Source of the DNA: Pezizomycotina sp. ARF18
Lineage: Eukaryota; Ascomycota
Direction of reading: 5' to 3'
Assembly: GCA_002224055.1 (NCBI GenBank)
Contig: AZLU01000024.1
Span: 278,379-302,788 of the forward strand
Length of the DNA: 24,410 bases
The notes below the pieces were generated by a model, which saw only the letters and a list, made by a program, of their open reading frames with translations, was not told the origin of the DNA and searched no databases. The position numbers and the translations under genes are program-made. Positions within the stretch are counted from its first letter, which is position 1. Each line of letters opens with the position of its first letter. Shown here in pieces: positions 1 through 11,430 of this stretch.

Positions 1-1022
1 ATATACTAATATATCGTCTTCGAATTTAATAGATACTTATTACATATATTGCACGAACTACAGTCATAACCTCGCGGGCTGTAAAACTCCTTATTCCTCT
101 ACTACGACATTCTTAGATTGATTCGGCGCAGAAGTCTGTTGTGTATTTGTCCGCAGGTCCGCAAGCACCCACGCTACGCATATGTGAAAATAGCAGTGAG
201 CAAAGTTGTTTGTTCTGTTCCGTAGTTACTATACTGTATTGCAAGCGCTCTTTCTCTTTAGTCTCTCATCCTATCTACTATTCGGCAGAGGATTGCCTCC
301 TCCAAAATCTCTTCCACACATTCCTTTATTGTGATCTTTACATTGTTGAAAGGAAGGGAAAATATATAATATCCCCGCTGCGATTTTTGGTGCTCTTCAA
401 GTTAAAATATCGATGTATCAAGGAAGATATTTCTAGCAGCAGTTTGGATAACACCGAATAACTAAGATTGGTCTTCTCAAAGGAGAATAAATCATCAATT
501 ATTCCTTTTATTCCTTGCTGATATTTTACTTCTTTGTATTTTTGAACTGCTTATTCCCTCTACAATTCTTGGCTTTGTCCCCTCTTTTCTCCTTCTTTCT
601 CATAAAGTAAAAAAAAAATAAATAAATAAATAATAAAAAGAAGAAATAGAGGAAGACGAAGTAAACCCCTCTCCCCTTCGACTAAACAACGGCCCTTTAG
701 CACCTTCCCTTCGCAACCATTCCCGTATTTCTTAAACACCGCACAAGGGGGAGGAGAGAATAGTAAAAAAAAAAGAAAAAAAAAAAAAGAAGTATCGCCA
801 ACACACCGAAACCGACCAAAACCACGGACACACACACAAAAGCAATATTAGCAATAAAAAGATCCTCGTCTTTCTCTTTTATTACATATTACTGCTATAT
901 TTTTTATTTTATTTTTTATTTTTTCTAATTGGGTGTTTTTTTTCAAAGAGACCGAAGAAAAAAGGAAGAATAATTAAAGAAGAAGAGGCCCGAAATTTCG
1001 AAAATTTCGAAAAATAAAAAGA

Positions 1023-1054
<32 letters not shown>

Positions 1055-2494
1055 AAAAAAAAAGAAAAAAAAAAAAAGCGTCCAGCATATTAAGCACACT
1101 CATATTAACCCCCCTTGTCTCTTTGCACCTGAACGTGGCATCCCACATTGAAGGGAAAGCAGTTAGATATATCCTTCCATCTCTCTTGTATATTTCGTCC
1201 TTTTGATTTATCACCGCTGTCCGCACATTCTTCTTCTCATTCTTTCTTAGGGGGAAAAAATATAGATTTCCTTCTTCTTTCTTTCCTTTCTTTCTTTTTG
1301 TTTACAGAAGCTTAGCGAAGGGAATCGGGAAGAAACGAAGTCTAACATTAAGGAACAAAGAGTATCTTAACATATTTTGCCTATTTTCGGTGGATTATGT
1401 CACAATTCCGATTCGTCAAACGCAGGCTTTGCTTCTAGGTTACTAGGCTTCGCCAATCTCGAATATAAAGTACCCGAGATATATCGCCCTTGTTATCGCT
1501 TTCAGCCCATCGTCGCTTCGGTCAGTGTATAAAGTTGGCGGGAAAAAACGACAGCTATATATCACAGGTTCCGAAGGCTTGGTAAGACGATTCCAAGAAT
1601 AGTTGGCCCAATATTTACCTCTTTGAGAGACTATCCAATTTTACTCGGTTTCTGTTCCGTGTTTCGTTTATTATTGGCTTATCTTTTTATATTTTCCCCT
1701 ATTGGCTATGATTTTTTCTTCTGTTCTCATTGTCACTAACCCCACACGAGGACAAAAAGTAGGATCCTTTCGAAAATACGGAAAAGAAGAAAAGTTCAAC
1801 AAGATACTGGAAAAAAATATATCGAAAAGTTCTCTCAAAGCTATTGTATCGACCGTTCGCCTTCTGTTCCATTTTTTTTTCCCCTCTTTCCTTCTCCCGC
1901 TGTCCTAATTTGCGAATCCAATTCTCCACTCATCGCAACGAAGGCCCTCGTCTGTCTTTCCGACTCTCTCTTAGCCCGAACTGTTCCTAGGCTGCGAGCT
2001 GGGTCACACAATACCTCACACGCACGGACTACGCAAACCGCTACGAGCAATAATAGCCGCAAAGGAGGGAAAGAAAAAAAAAACAACGCCCTTTAAAAAT
2101 TATTTCTATCTTGGAAAAAAAATACTCTTTTTCCCCTTGTTATCGAACGATCCAGGAACACAACGCCTTGTCAGGTACGGTTTCGAAGAGGATCGGAGTC
2201 TTGGTTCTTAAAGGAAAGGAAGAAATTAAGAGAAAAGAAAAAGGAATAAACGATTTCCCGTTCGGATTAAGAAAAAAAGGGGGTGTGTGGAGAAGGGAAA
2301 ATCCAACGAACGAAATTTCCTCTTTTTTCCATTCCATTTTTTCTTCTCTTTTCTTTTCTTTCTTTCTTTTTTTATTTTTATTCCTCATTTAACCCCTCTT
2401 TGAGGATTTGGTCAAAGAAAAGGGGACCTAATTCATCCCCCTCACTATTCAATCTACTTCGAAAGTCTTTGAAAATCCATCTCTACGGTATATT
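1..2494. other. AT-rich upstream region, no gene seen
   Basis: I find no convincing coding sequence here. The open frames are short, rich in Phe, Lys and Ser, and simply follow pyrimidine or purine tracts. The stretch from about 1380 to 2060 is somewhat richer in GC but shows no recognisable protein. The last 400 bases are strongly pyrimidine-rich (runs of TTCTTTTC type around 2310-2390), as is common in leaders and promoters of filamentous fungi, and probably belong to the promoter and 5' leader of the bHLH gene that starts at 2495. Confidence 0.6.
1019..1077. repeat. A-rich purine tract, (A8-10 G)n
   Basis: Five to six runs of eight or more A are each separated by a single G. It is a simple-sequence tract in noncoding DNA. 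On the other strand it produces a meaningless poly-Phe open frame. Confidence 0.9.
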
Positions 2495-4251
2495 ATGGCT
2501 GCGCACTGGGAACAACGAGAAAATGCGCCGGAGCGGCAACAACTGCCATCTATATCAAGCCTGACGAATGGTGCTCCTCCACCTCCTCCTCTAACCGCGT
2601 CCCGTCGTCAGCTGGCCACTCGCCTTCCCAATCATCAGATACTCGAGATTCTGGTAATTGGTCAATGACTTCAGCCAGCAATCGTGCGTGTATACCTACC
2701 AAATCCTCTTAAATTCAACAGAAAACGATATATACTAATGATATTTTTTTCTTCCCTTGTCCCATCGGCAAAATTCCAACAGATTCTTCATTTTCCTCAC
2801 CTATGACGCTTGCTCCTATCGCATCTGAGAACAAGATGAACCGCAGTTCCAACTAAATCCTGAGCCGATACACGAAGTCAATCATCATAGCAATCTAGGA
2901 CATATCAATCAACCGCATCAGCCGCTGGGGCACACAACCATTCTCCCTCTCAGTCGACTCTGTTATCGAACCACTCCACAACGAGCTTACATGGCCCACC
3001 ATAGCAACAACAGCAACGCAAACACTTCCTACACGCAAAATGACTCGTCTCCCACCGCATCACGACGGAGTAGCTTTGACACAGTAGGCAACTGGCGATA
3101 AACTCCCCCCACGCTGGTACACCAGCCGCGACCAGCCAAGTCTCCCTTGCTAGTCAATTGCAGAGGGAGCGAAGTGGTGCCATCAAGGATCGCCGGCGCG
3201 TCTATACTCGAAAACAACCATGGCCATGGTCCATTTACGCCGATAAGCCCTCGACTCATTACCCTTCGGCCAGTATGAGCAGTGGTGGAAGTGCCGGCCC
3301 TCGCAGTAGTTACGGATCGTGGACTGCTCCAGTGACTAGTGGGCCAGATAGGCCCGGTGGTAGGATTGCGCCGCCTATCGTGGGATCAGCACGTTACCCT
3401 TACCCTCATCCCAACGCTCCGTCACCAACGAAAGGTTTCCCTTACGCCTTCCTGACCCGACTTCGCCGGTCCTCCGACCTCTGATGCCCGGGACACGCTG
3501 GACATTCTGCAGCGACCTCGCACGCACAACAGCCAACTCCTCAACAGCCGAGTACCAATATACACCCTAAGAATCCTTACGGTCCACAGATCGACCATTA
3601 CCCCACCCGGGCAGCAGTCTCAATCATCCCTATTCTCACAAACATCAATGGATCTGTCGTCAGCTCTAATCATCCTCGATATTCTCAAGGCTCCCTACAT
3701 GATCTTCATCATCACCATATACAGCGGTTGAATGGCGCTGCAACAGTAGACTCCCTCCCGCGACGCCATATTCTAGGACCCCCGAGTTACGTGTCAGCCA
3801 CAAGCTCGCTGAACGTAAGAGGAGAAAGGAGATGAAAGAACTTTTCGAATGAATTGCGTGATTCTCTTCCTGCTGAGCGTGGTGGAAAGAGTAGCAAATG
3901 GGAGGTCCTTACAAAGGGTGAGTTTTGAATCTTATCCGGTGATTGTACCGAAGTATATATATATTCTGCTTGAGCTAAAAGTTCGCTAATTTTTAATATC
4001 ATTTTACCCCTGCCACAGCAATTGAATTCATCACCCAGATAAGACAGATCAATGACAATTTATCCTCAAAAAACGAATCCCTCCAAATGGAAGTAAACCA
4101 ACTCAAGTCCGAAATTCAAAGTTACCGTTCCGGCCAGCCGAACGGTAATTATGGTCAACAGCATCACCATATGCAACAGCAACGTCCTCCGATGTCCCCG
4201 GACCCTAACGGAAGCAGCCAAATGCAAGGCATCGAACGATCCGGATACTAA
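2495..4251 (+). CDS. Esc1-type basic helix-loop-helix transcription factor (frame-broken)
   Basis: Nuclear DNA-binding regulator, inferred from the bHLH domain. The start ATG at 2495 has A at -3 and G at +4 and opens with [16 protein letters not shown], followed by a Pro/Ser/Gln/His-rich, presumably disordered region. The bHLH domain begins at about 3784: [20 protein letters not shown], then (one base out of frame) a helix-loop containing [20 protein letters not shown]. After an intron, helix 2 continues with [20 protein letters not shown] and a short coiled coil. His, Glu and Arg sit four residues apart in the basic region (H-x3-E-x3-R), the arrangement of proteins that bind CACGTG E-boxes. 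It ends ERSGY-TAA at 4249-4251, about 520 codons after removing introns of 99 and 101 bases. Several single-base shifts break the frame, for example an extra A near 3848 (GAT read as GAAT). The domain resembles the fission yeast Esc1 family; target genes are unknown. Confidence 0.85.
2684..2782 (+). other. intron 1 of bHLH gene
   Basis: Donor GTGCGT, acceptor CAACAG, with a TACTAATGA branch site near 2733-2741. Length 99 bases. Ser/Thr/Asn-rich coding sequence lies on both sides. Confidence 0.7.
3918..4018 (+). other. intron 2 of bHLH gene, inside the HLH domain
   Basis: Donor GTGAGT, branch-like GCTAAT, acceptor CCACAG. Length 101 bases. Splicing joins VLTK to AIEFI and restores a standard loop-helix 2 junction, which strongly supports it. 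Confidence 0.85.
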
Positions 4252-5527
4252 GCTGTCGCATAACCCTACTTCTGATTATAAAACATCCATGCACTCGCAA
4301 ATAGTTATCGCTTCTTCGTCGAAATTCTTTTTTCCATTCCTTTTTTAAGCTAGTGTTCTTCTGTGGATTAAAAAGTTTGGATGAATGTCTTTGAATTCAT
4401 TGGACCATTCACTGTTTATCTACTTCGCTACCTTTCACTCTTGGCTAGGATTTATACCACCTATGTCTCTTTTCCTTCACCTCAGGGAGCCTCCTCAACT
4501 GTACAAAAAAAAATCAGAGATACCGTATTAAAGGTTGCTGACTATAGTACTTACATGTGCCGTTTATTGGCTTTTCTTTCACGTTTTTTCATTTCTCTCT
4601 ATCAAACTCCCCCCCGCCCCTTTCTCGTTTCTCCTATCTTCTGTTTCTAGCTTGTAAATTCTCCTTGTGTCCAATATACATAGAGCTTTCTTTCTTTCCT
4701 TAGCTTTTGTTTCTTTCTTACCCCACTAGTTACACAAAACTTCTCTTCCTCCTCAACTTCTCTCATACACTTCTCTGTTGATGGTTCAACCATGTCAAGC
4801 TCAACAACATAATGATCATATTTACTCAATTTTGTACTTTTCGGTTGTAGGTGTATCAATATGCATACATCTTTTTTTCCCCTTCAATCCCCGCGGGCTT
4901 CATCTGTCATCTTATATTCTTCTATTTTCCTGCTTTTTTTCTTCTCCTTTCTTTTCTAGTCATTCAAGAATGGGATATGTCTGTGTTCGAATTGGCGTGA
5001 TAGTGGTTGTTTTCTTTTCTCTTGGTTTCTCTTAGGTTATTCCTTATTTTCATTTATTTGATTGTTTTATATTTCCCCTAAAGGAAAAAAGACATCATGT
5101 ACCTCATTTTCTTTTCTATATTTTGTCCTTCTCGCACTTGCACTTTCCACACCTTATTCTCCTTGCAATTGAGTATCTCACGATTTCTCGGACGATCTGG
5201 TTCTGGAAATCGTATTTGAAATATCATTTACCGTATTGTGGTGCCGCGAAAGTGGCCGATTTAAGTCATACGGTCTTTCATGATGTAGAGTGATTTTTTT
5301 TGTGTTCTTTTCTTGACTCCATGTGAACATTCGTATATATAGTTCTTCTTCTTCCGGACGTATAGCTTTCTTCTCCTCTTCTCCTTCTGAAAATGATCCC
5401 ATATTGAATAACGTGCGCTATCTAGCTGCTAGCTACATGTTTGCAACGCATATACTACTCTTTCATCCTCGACTTGAAAATCGTCGTCACCTGCGCCTCG
5501 GTTGGCTTGCTTTTTTCTTTTTTCTTT

Positions 5528-5528
<1 letters not shown>

Positions 5529-5563
<35 letters not shown>

Positions 5564-5565
5564 AA
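5529..5565. repeat. T28 run followed directly by A9
   Basis: A homopolymer of about 28 T abuts about 9 A. The exact run lengths are likely to be unreliable in the assembly. Confidence 0.85.
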
Positions 5566-6302
5566 GAGTAACAAATAAGCAAAATTAAAAAGGGACCTAG
5601 CTAAACTACGATCAGAGATACAATTGGAGACTGATGACGAGTCTCTGGAACAAACCTCCCAAGAGTAAATATTATTTTACTGATAGAGACGTAGTTCTCC
5701 AGCTCGACTTTCCCCCGAACAAAGGGGAAAGAAAAAATGAACATATATACTTCTTAAAAAAGTATTTCTCCTCTCCTGCCCTCGTTCCTCTTTCTGCCTA
5801 TCCTTCTCCCTTCCCCCCATTCCCCCCAATTGCGTTCTTTTTATATTAAGTACTTATCTATATACAACATTATTAACGTAATATTGTTACTTACAAATGA
5901 GAAGTATAGCTACGTTAATTGTAGCTATTTTAGACCAGATCTCTCTTTCTAATCGATCTTGACATATAAGTATTAAAGTGAAAATGTGAAAAACGTCCTA
6001 GTAGCTTTGGACAAGAGAATGAGTGCTCCGCTAACAACATCAAAGAAATACAAAACACGAAACTAACAGACAAACAGATGAGCAAGCCGTCTCGTTTTCG
6101 TTTTTAAAAGAAAAACGATGCCTGTAGCTCCTTCTGGTCAAGTTGATATCAAATGACAACCAATCTCGTAGTGTCTCCCATCCTCCATTAAAGCTCACCG
6201 GCCTATCCAGATCCAGATATCCTATCTCCTTGTCCAATAGAAAGTCACCTCGAGTCGAAAGCAAGCCAATTATATTAAAACTTAAAAAAAAATACATATC
6301 AG

Positions 6303-6322
6303 AAAAAAAAAAAAAAAAAAAA
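6303..6322. repeat. Poly-A tract (about 20 A)
   Basis: Homopolymer just downstream of the minus-strand small gene. On the gene's own strand it reads as poly-T. Confidence 0.9.
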
Positions 6323-6357
6323 CGAAACTTTAACAACAAGAAGGAAAATAGGCTAAG

Positions 6358-6698
6358 CTAGCGCTCAATGCACAAAAGACACAAGATGAAAATTATGAAA
6401 ACAGATTTACGGATATACGGAGCCACGACCCGAGCAAGTATATTGTAGAGGTATACACCGAAAAGGAACCCAATCATGAACCAGTATAGCGTGGCAATGA
6501 TGTGCATCAAGATGTCGAAGAGCGATAACGTGTTGTAGTCGTAGTAGTGGTCGACGATAGTATCACACACCACTATGTACGGCAACGACGCAATTTTGGA
6601 CGGTTCAGCAGACGATGACGACGGTTTTGCTTTGCTGCCGCAGCGTCTTGTTGTAAAGGATGAGCTATAGTACAGATGAATCTTTCAGAGAAAGACAT
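6358..6698 (-). CDS. Small putative membrane protein, unrecognised
   Basis: Read on the minus strand, an ATG at 6698 (A at -3) gives MSFSERFICTIAHPLQQDAA, then an Ala/Lys/Gln stretch. After one presumed single-base shift near 6640-6650 the frame continues as SSSSAEPSKIASLPYIVV. A hydrophobic segment follows with ILMHIIATLYWFMIGFLFGV and then YNILARVVAPYI. The frame closes at a TAG at 6358-6360 after a second hydrophobic stretch (VFIIFILCLLCI), which could instead be read-through into an intron or untranslated region. Compared with surrounding AT noise, the peptide has balanced composition and one well-formed transmembrane helix. About 110 residues. I do not recognise the family, and no partner is suggested by the neighbours. 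It could be a chance ORF. Confidence 0.5.
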
Positions 6699-7628
6699 GA
6701 TTGGAAAAGAAGATCCTAGAAAGCGGCAGCTATAGATCCAGGTGATTTTTCTTTGCTTGCTTTTTTTTTTATATTTATTTGTACTTTTGGTTTTCTTTTT
6801 TGAGGAGGAAAATTTGATGTATATATAGGCGTACGATATACCTAAATCGATTGCACGATAGGATAGAGGAAGGTTTTGAAGTTGTCTTTTTTTGGTCTTT
6901 CTACCCATTCTCTCCATCTTTCTCCTTCAGATTTATTATCACGATATATATAAAGTCTAAAAATCCCAGACATTTCCCATTTACCCAACGGAAACGAAAA
7001 AGGGACCTTGCAGTATACAGTTCACGTTTTTTCGCTCTCCCTTGAGCTCGAATGCAATTGCAAGGTTTTCTAAAAAAAAAAAAAAAGTTAAGTTTCGGAA
7101 GCAGAGTGTTGTGCTCCCGTATATCAGAGAATCAAATAATATTCCCTGAAATATTGGATATGCATGGTGAAGTGGGAAACGTAATGTTATAACACGCTGT
7201 CTCTGCGCCTGCATTTCAATATATTGAATATACAATGAAATAATATATATATTTTTCCATAGTAGATCGAAAAATAAAAAGATAGAAAGAGAAGAGATTG
7301 ATCGATATATCGAAATGGCTCGACATATATTCAGGTTTACTGTCGTGTGGTTGTGGATGTGGTTGTGGTTCTTGGGGCTCTTTCTTGTTCACGTTTTCAC
7401 AGATGATCGAAATGCGCAGGCTTTATGTAAGTGCGCTCTGGGTGGGGCGAGAGCTCGAGAAGCGTCGAAGCCGGCTATACCAATTGAATAAGAATATCGA
7501 GCGACATTAAATCAGACAAGGGCGCAGGCAGTACTTCGAACGTGGGACCATGATCATATCAAATTTACTTAAGTATATCGTCATTCGAATCGATGATGCT
7601 CTCTGTTTGGGAGGAAGACGCCCGCCAC

Positions 7629-7653
7629 AAAATAAATAAATAAATAAATAAAA
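7629..7653. repeat. (AAAT)n microsatellite
   Basis: About six copies of a tetranucleotide, just before the short ORF at 7661. Confidence 0.85.
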
Positions 7654-7660
7654 GCTTACC

Positions 7661-7825
7661 ATGGCCTTAGGAGTGGGAGTATTGGCAAGTTACGTTTATA
7701 GATATCGACTATCAGCAGCCTCGAGAGGGCCTAGGGTTTTAGAGACGGGTTTGCATCCTATCAGACGGTATTTATTGGACGTTCAGACAAAAAAATTTTT
7801 TTTTCCTTCTGACTCTATACTATAA
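7661..7825 (+). CDS. Doubtful 54-residue ORF
   Basis: ATG in a good context (ACC ATG G) opens MALGVGVLASYVYRYRLSAA, a short apolar then basic N-terminus of the kind seen in signal anchors or mitochondrial presequences. It then reads RGPRVLETGLHPIRRYLLD and stops at 7823-7825. The last part runs into a poly-T tract coding for Phe. No homologue is known to me and no splice donor is obvious. This may be chance; listed because its first 40 codons have normal composition. Confidence 0.15.
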   Translation: MALGVGVLASYVYRYRLSAASRGPRVLETGLHPIRRYLLDVQTKKFFFPSDSIL

Positions 7826-8230
7826 TGTTTGAAAGCGCGCTCACTGGGGAGACGCTGTTTCAATTCCCTGGCTCTCAGACTATACGCGCTAGTAGGGATG
7901 ATACCCAAAAGGCTTCAGAGCTCTTCTTACTTTTCAAAGTCACTTTGGAGCTCCCGCTATAACACTGGTGGTACTATGTGATATGTAACTAGCAATTCTT
8001 TTCTTTTTGGAACCGAAACTGTTACTGTTGTTGAAAATCAAACATTACCTTCAGTGCGCGCATCATTTTTGCGTGCTTGTTAGAAACGCGAAGAATGAAA
8101 CAGCCCTTTTACAATGACAATAATGATCTATACCTGATTCTGTTATATCTTGTTTATTACTTTACAGAGCTTGACAGAAATATTGCAACAGTTCCGCAAT
8201 GATAATTTTAATGCTGTGCTATAACTTATC

Positions 8231-10463
<2,233 letters not shown>

Positions 10464-10864
10464 TGTGAATGATTATTAACTGTTCTTTATATTTGCTGAA
10501 CAGAAAGTCGTAAAACAGAACTTCTGGCTTTTTATAGCAGACGCTGAGCAACTGCGCAATGCCCTTTCCTCGGTACTAACGAGACCTGTAATCGTTCGTT
10601 CGTGCCCGTGAATGATTTTTTTTTTTCTTCGAATGGCCTGATATAATAAAAATGTTAATCGCCAGTTGTCAATTCATTCGTAAGCCCTTGGTGGATCCGT
10701 GGAGAACAGCAAAGAAGCTTTTTTTATTTAGCTATTTTTGATCTAGAACCTTCCTATCGCGAATTCAGTTTTTATTTTTGGCGGTTGAATTTTCACTTCA
10801 CACACCAACTGAAAAATTTCGCGATCCCTCGTGCAGGGTCTTGGTGGCTAGTCGAATGAGACCA

Positions 10865-10974
10865 TTTTCTTTTATTTTTTTTATTTTATTTTTTTTTTTT
10901 ATTTTATTTTATTTTATTTTATTTTATTTTATTTTTTATTTTATTTATTTTATTTTATTTTATTTTTATTTTTT
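10865..10974. repeat. (TTTTA)n pentanucleotide repeat
   Basis: About 110 bases of TTTTA units with several irregular units and one T-run. It is noncoding; the apparent Phe/Ile/Leu/Tyr ORF here is an artefact of the repeat. It lies in the middle of the divergent promoter region. Confidence 0.9.
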
Positions 10975-11010
10975 GAGCCTCTGTCTTTTAATCCTTCCTT
11001 CCTGCTGCCG

Positions 11011-11016
11011 CACGTG
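11011..11016. promoter_or_regulatory. CACGTG E-box
   Basis: Palindromic E-box, the only copy I noticed in the window. Proteins with the H-E-R basic region, such as the bHLH factor at 2495-4251, bind this sequence as a class. Actual binding is inference. Confidence 0.4.
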
Positions 11017-11139
11017 TCTTTCCGTCTCTAAAATAGCACAGCACCTCCATAAGTCTCTCCTCCCATGTGTTTGTTCTTCCGAAACTGATTGTCTAGAAAT
11101 CACTATATTTTCTACCTAGTGGGGAGTACAGCCTCAATC

Positions 11140-11296
11140 TAGCTCTCGCCAGAAGAGCTATAAAAATCATTCTATACTATAACCGCCAGCTCTAGTTGTT
11201 TGCAACCGTTCAAAGCATTCGGAAAATAATAGAGAAGCTCACAAAACAGCTCTAATAAGGCACCATCTAGGAGGAGAGAGCTACAGCTACAGCTCT
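11140..11296. promoter_or_regulatory. Cluster of six AGCTCT/AGAGCT motifs upstream of palC-like gene
   Basis: AGCTCT occurs at 11141, 11188, 11248 and 11291, and its reverse complement AGAGCT at 11154 and 11277. The first two form an inverted repeat TAGCTCT-7 nt-AGAGCTA. The last two form AGAGCT-8 nt-AGCTCT. A single six-base site would rarely occur even once in 160 bases. Function is unknown. Confidence 0.5.
11159..11166 (+). promoter_or_regulatory. TATA-like box of palC-like gene
   Basis: TATAAAAA, directly abutting the inverted repeat at 11140-11160 and 265 bases before the ATG at 11431. A plausible core promoter element, not proven. Confidence 0.4.
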
Positions 11297-11430
11297 ACTC
11301 ACACCTTTTCGAAAGGTCATAAACTTGGAATTCTTACAGCTATCTATCAACAAGGCCTAGCAACTCCCTTATCGGAGATCAATTGACCTCGAGCAAACTT
11401 GTGAAAAAGCTCGCTGCCTCTACCTAAACG

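Larger units (their letters stand above)
4252..6357. other. Noncoding spacer downstream of bHLH gene
   Basis: Pyrimidine-rich and AT-rich DNA between two genes that point toward each other. It presumably holds the 3' untranslated region of the bHLH gene and that of the small gene at 6358-6698. The open frames are low-complexity Phe/Ser/Leu and match nothing I know. Confidence 0.6.
6699..8230. other. Spacer between two minus-strand genes
   Basis: Mostly AT-rich, with TATATA stretches around 6819-6840 and 7230-7260. It should contain the promoter of the small gene at 6358-6698 and the 3' region of the ofd1-like gene. The 7480-7990 part is less AT-rich but codes for nothing recognisable. One short ORF (7661-7825) is listed separately. 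Confidence 0.55.
10464..11430. other. Divergent promoter region between ofd1-like and palC-like genes
   Basis: The two genes point away from each other, so this 967-base region must hold both promoters and both 5' leaders. It contains a long (TTTTA)n tract, one CACGTG box, a TATA-like box and a cluster of AGCTCT/AGAGCT motifs, listed separately. I saw no PacC-type GCCARG site in the palC-proximal 300 bases (nearest is GCCAGA at 11149). Confidence 0.7.

Noticed and set aside
1533-1548. GTTGGCGGGAAAA, similar to an animal/plant E2F site
   Set aside because: E2F sites are not an established fungal promoter element, and a single near match is expected by chance.
7520-7570. tRNA-like TTCGAA with flanking short arms
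   Set aside because: The putative T-arm stem does not pair and no acceptor or anticodon stem could be built on either strand.
7830-7895. AGCGCG...CGCGCT arms with a TTTCAATTCCC segment, resembling a tRNA T-loop
   Set aside because: Only a 6-base outer stem forms; the inner cloverleaf arms do not pair properly.
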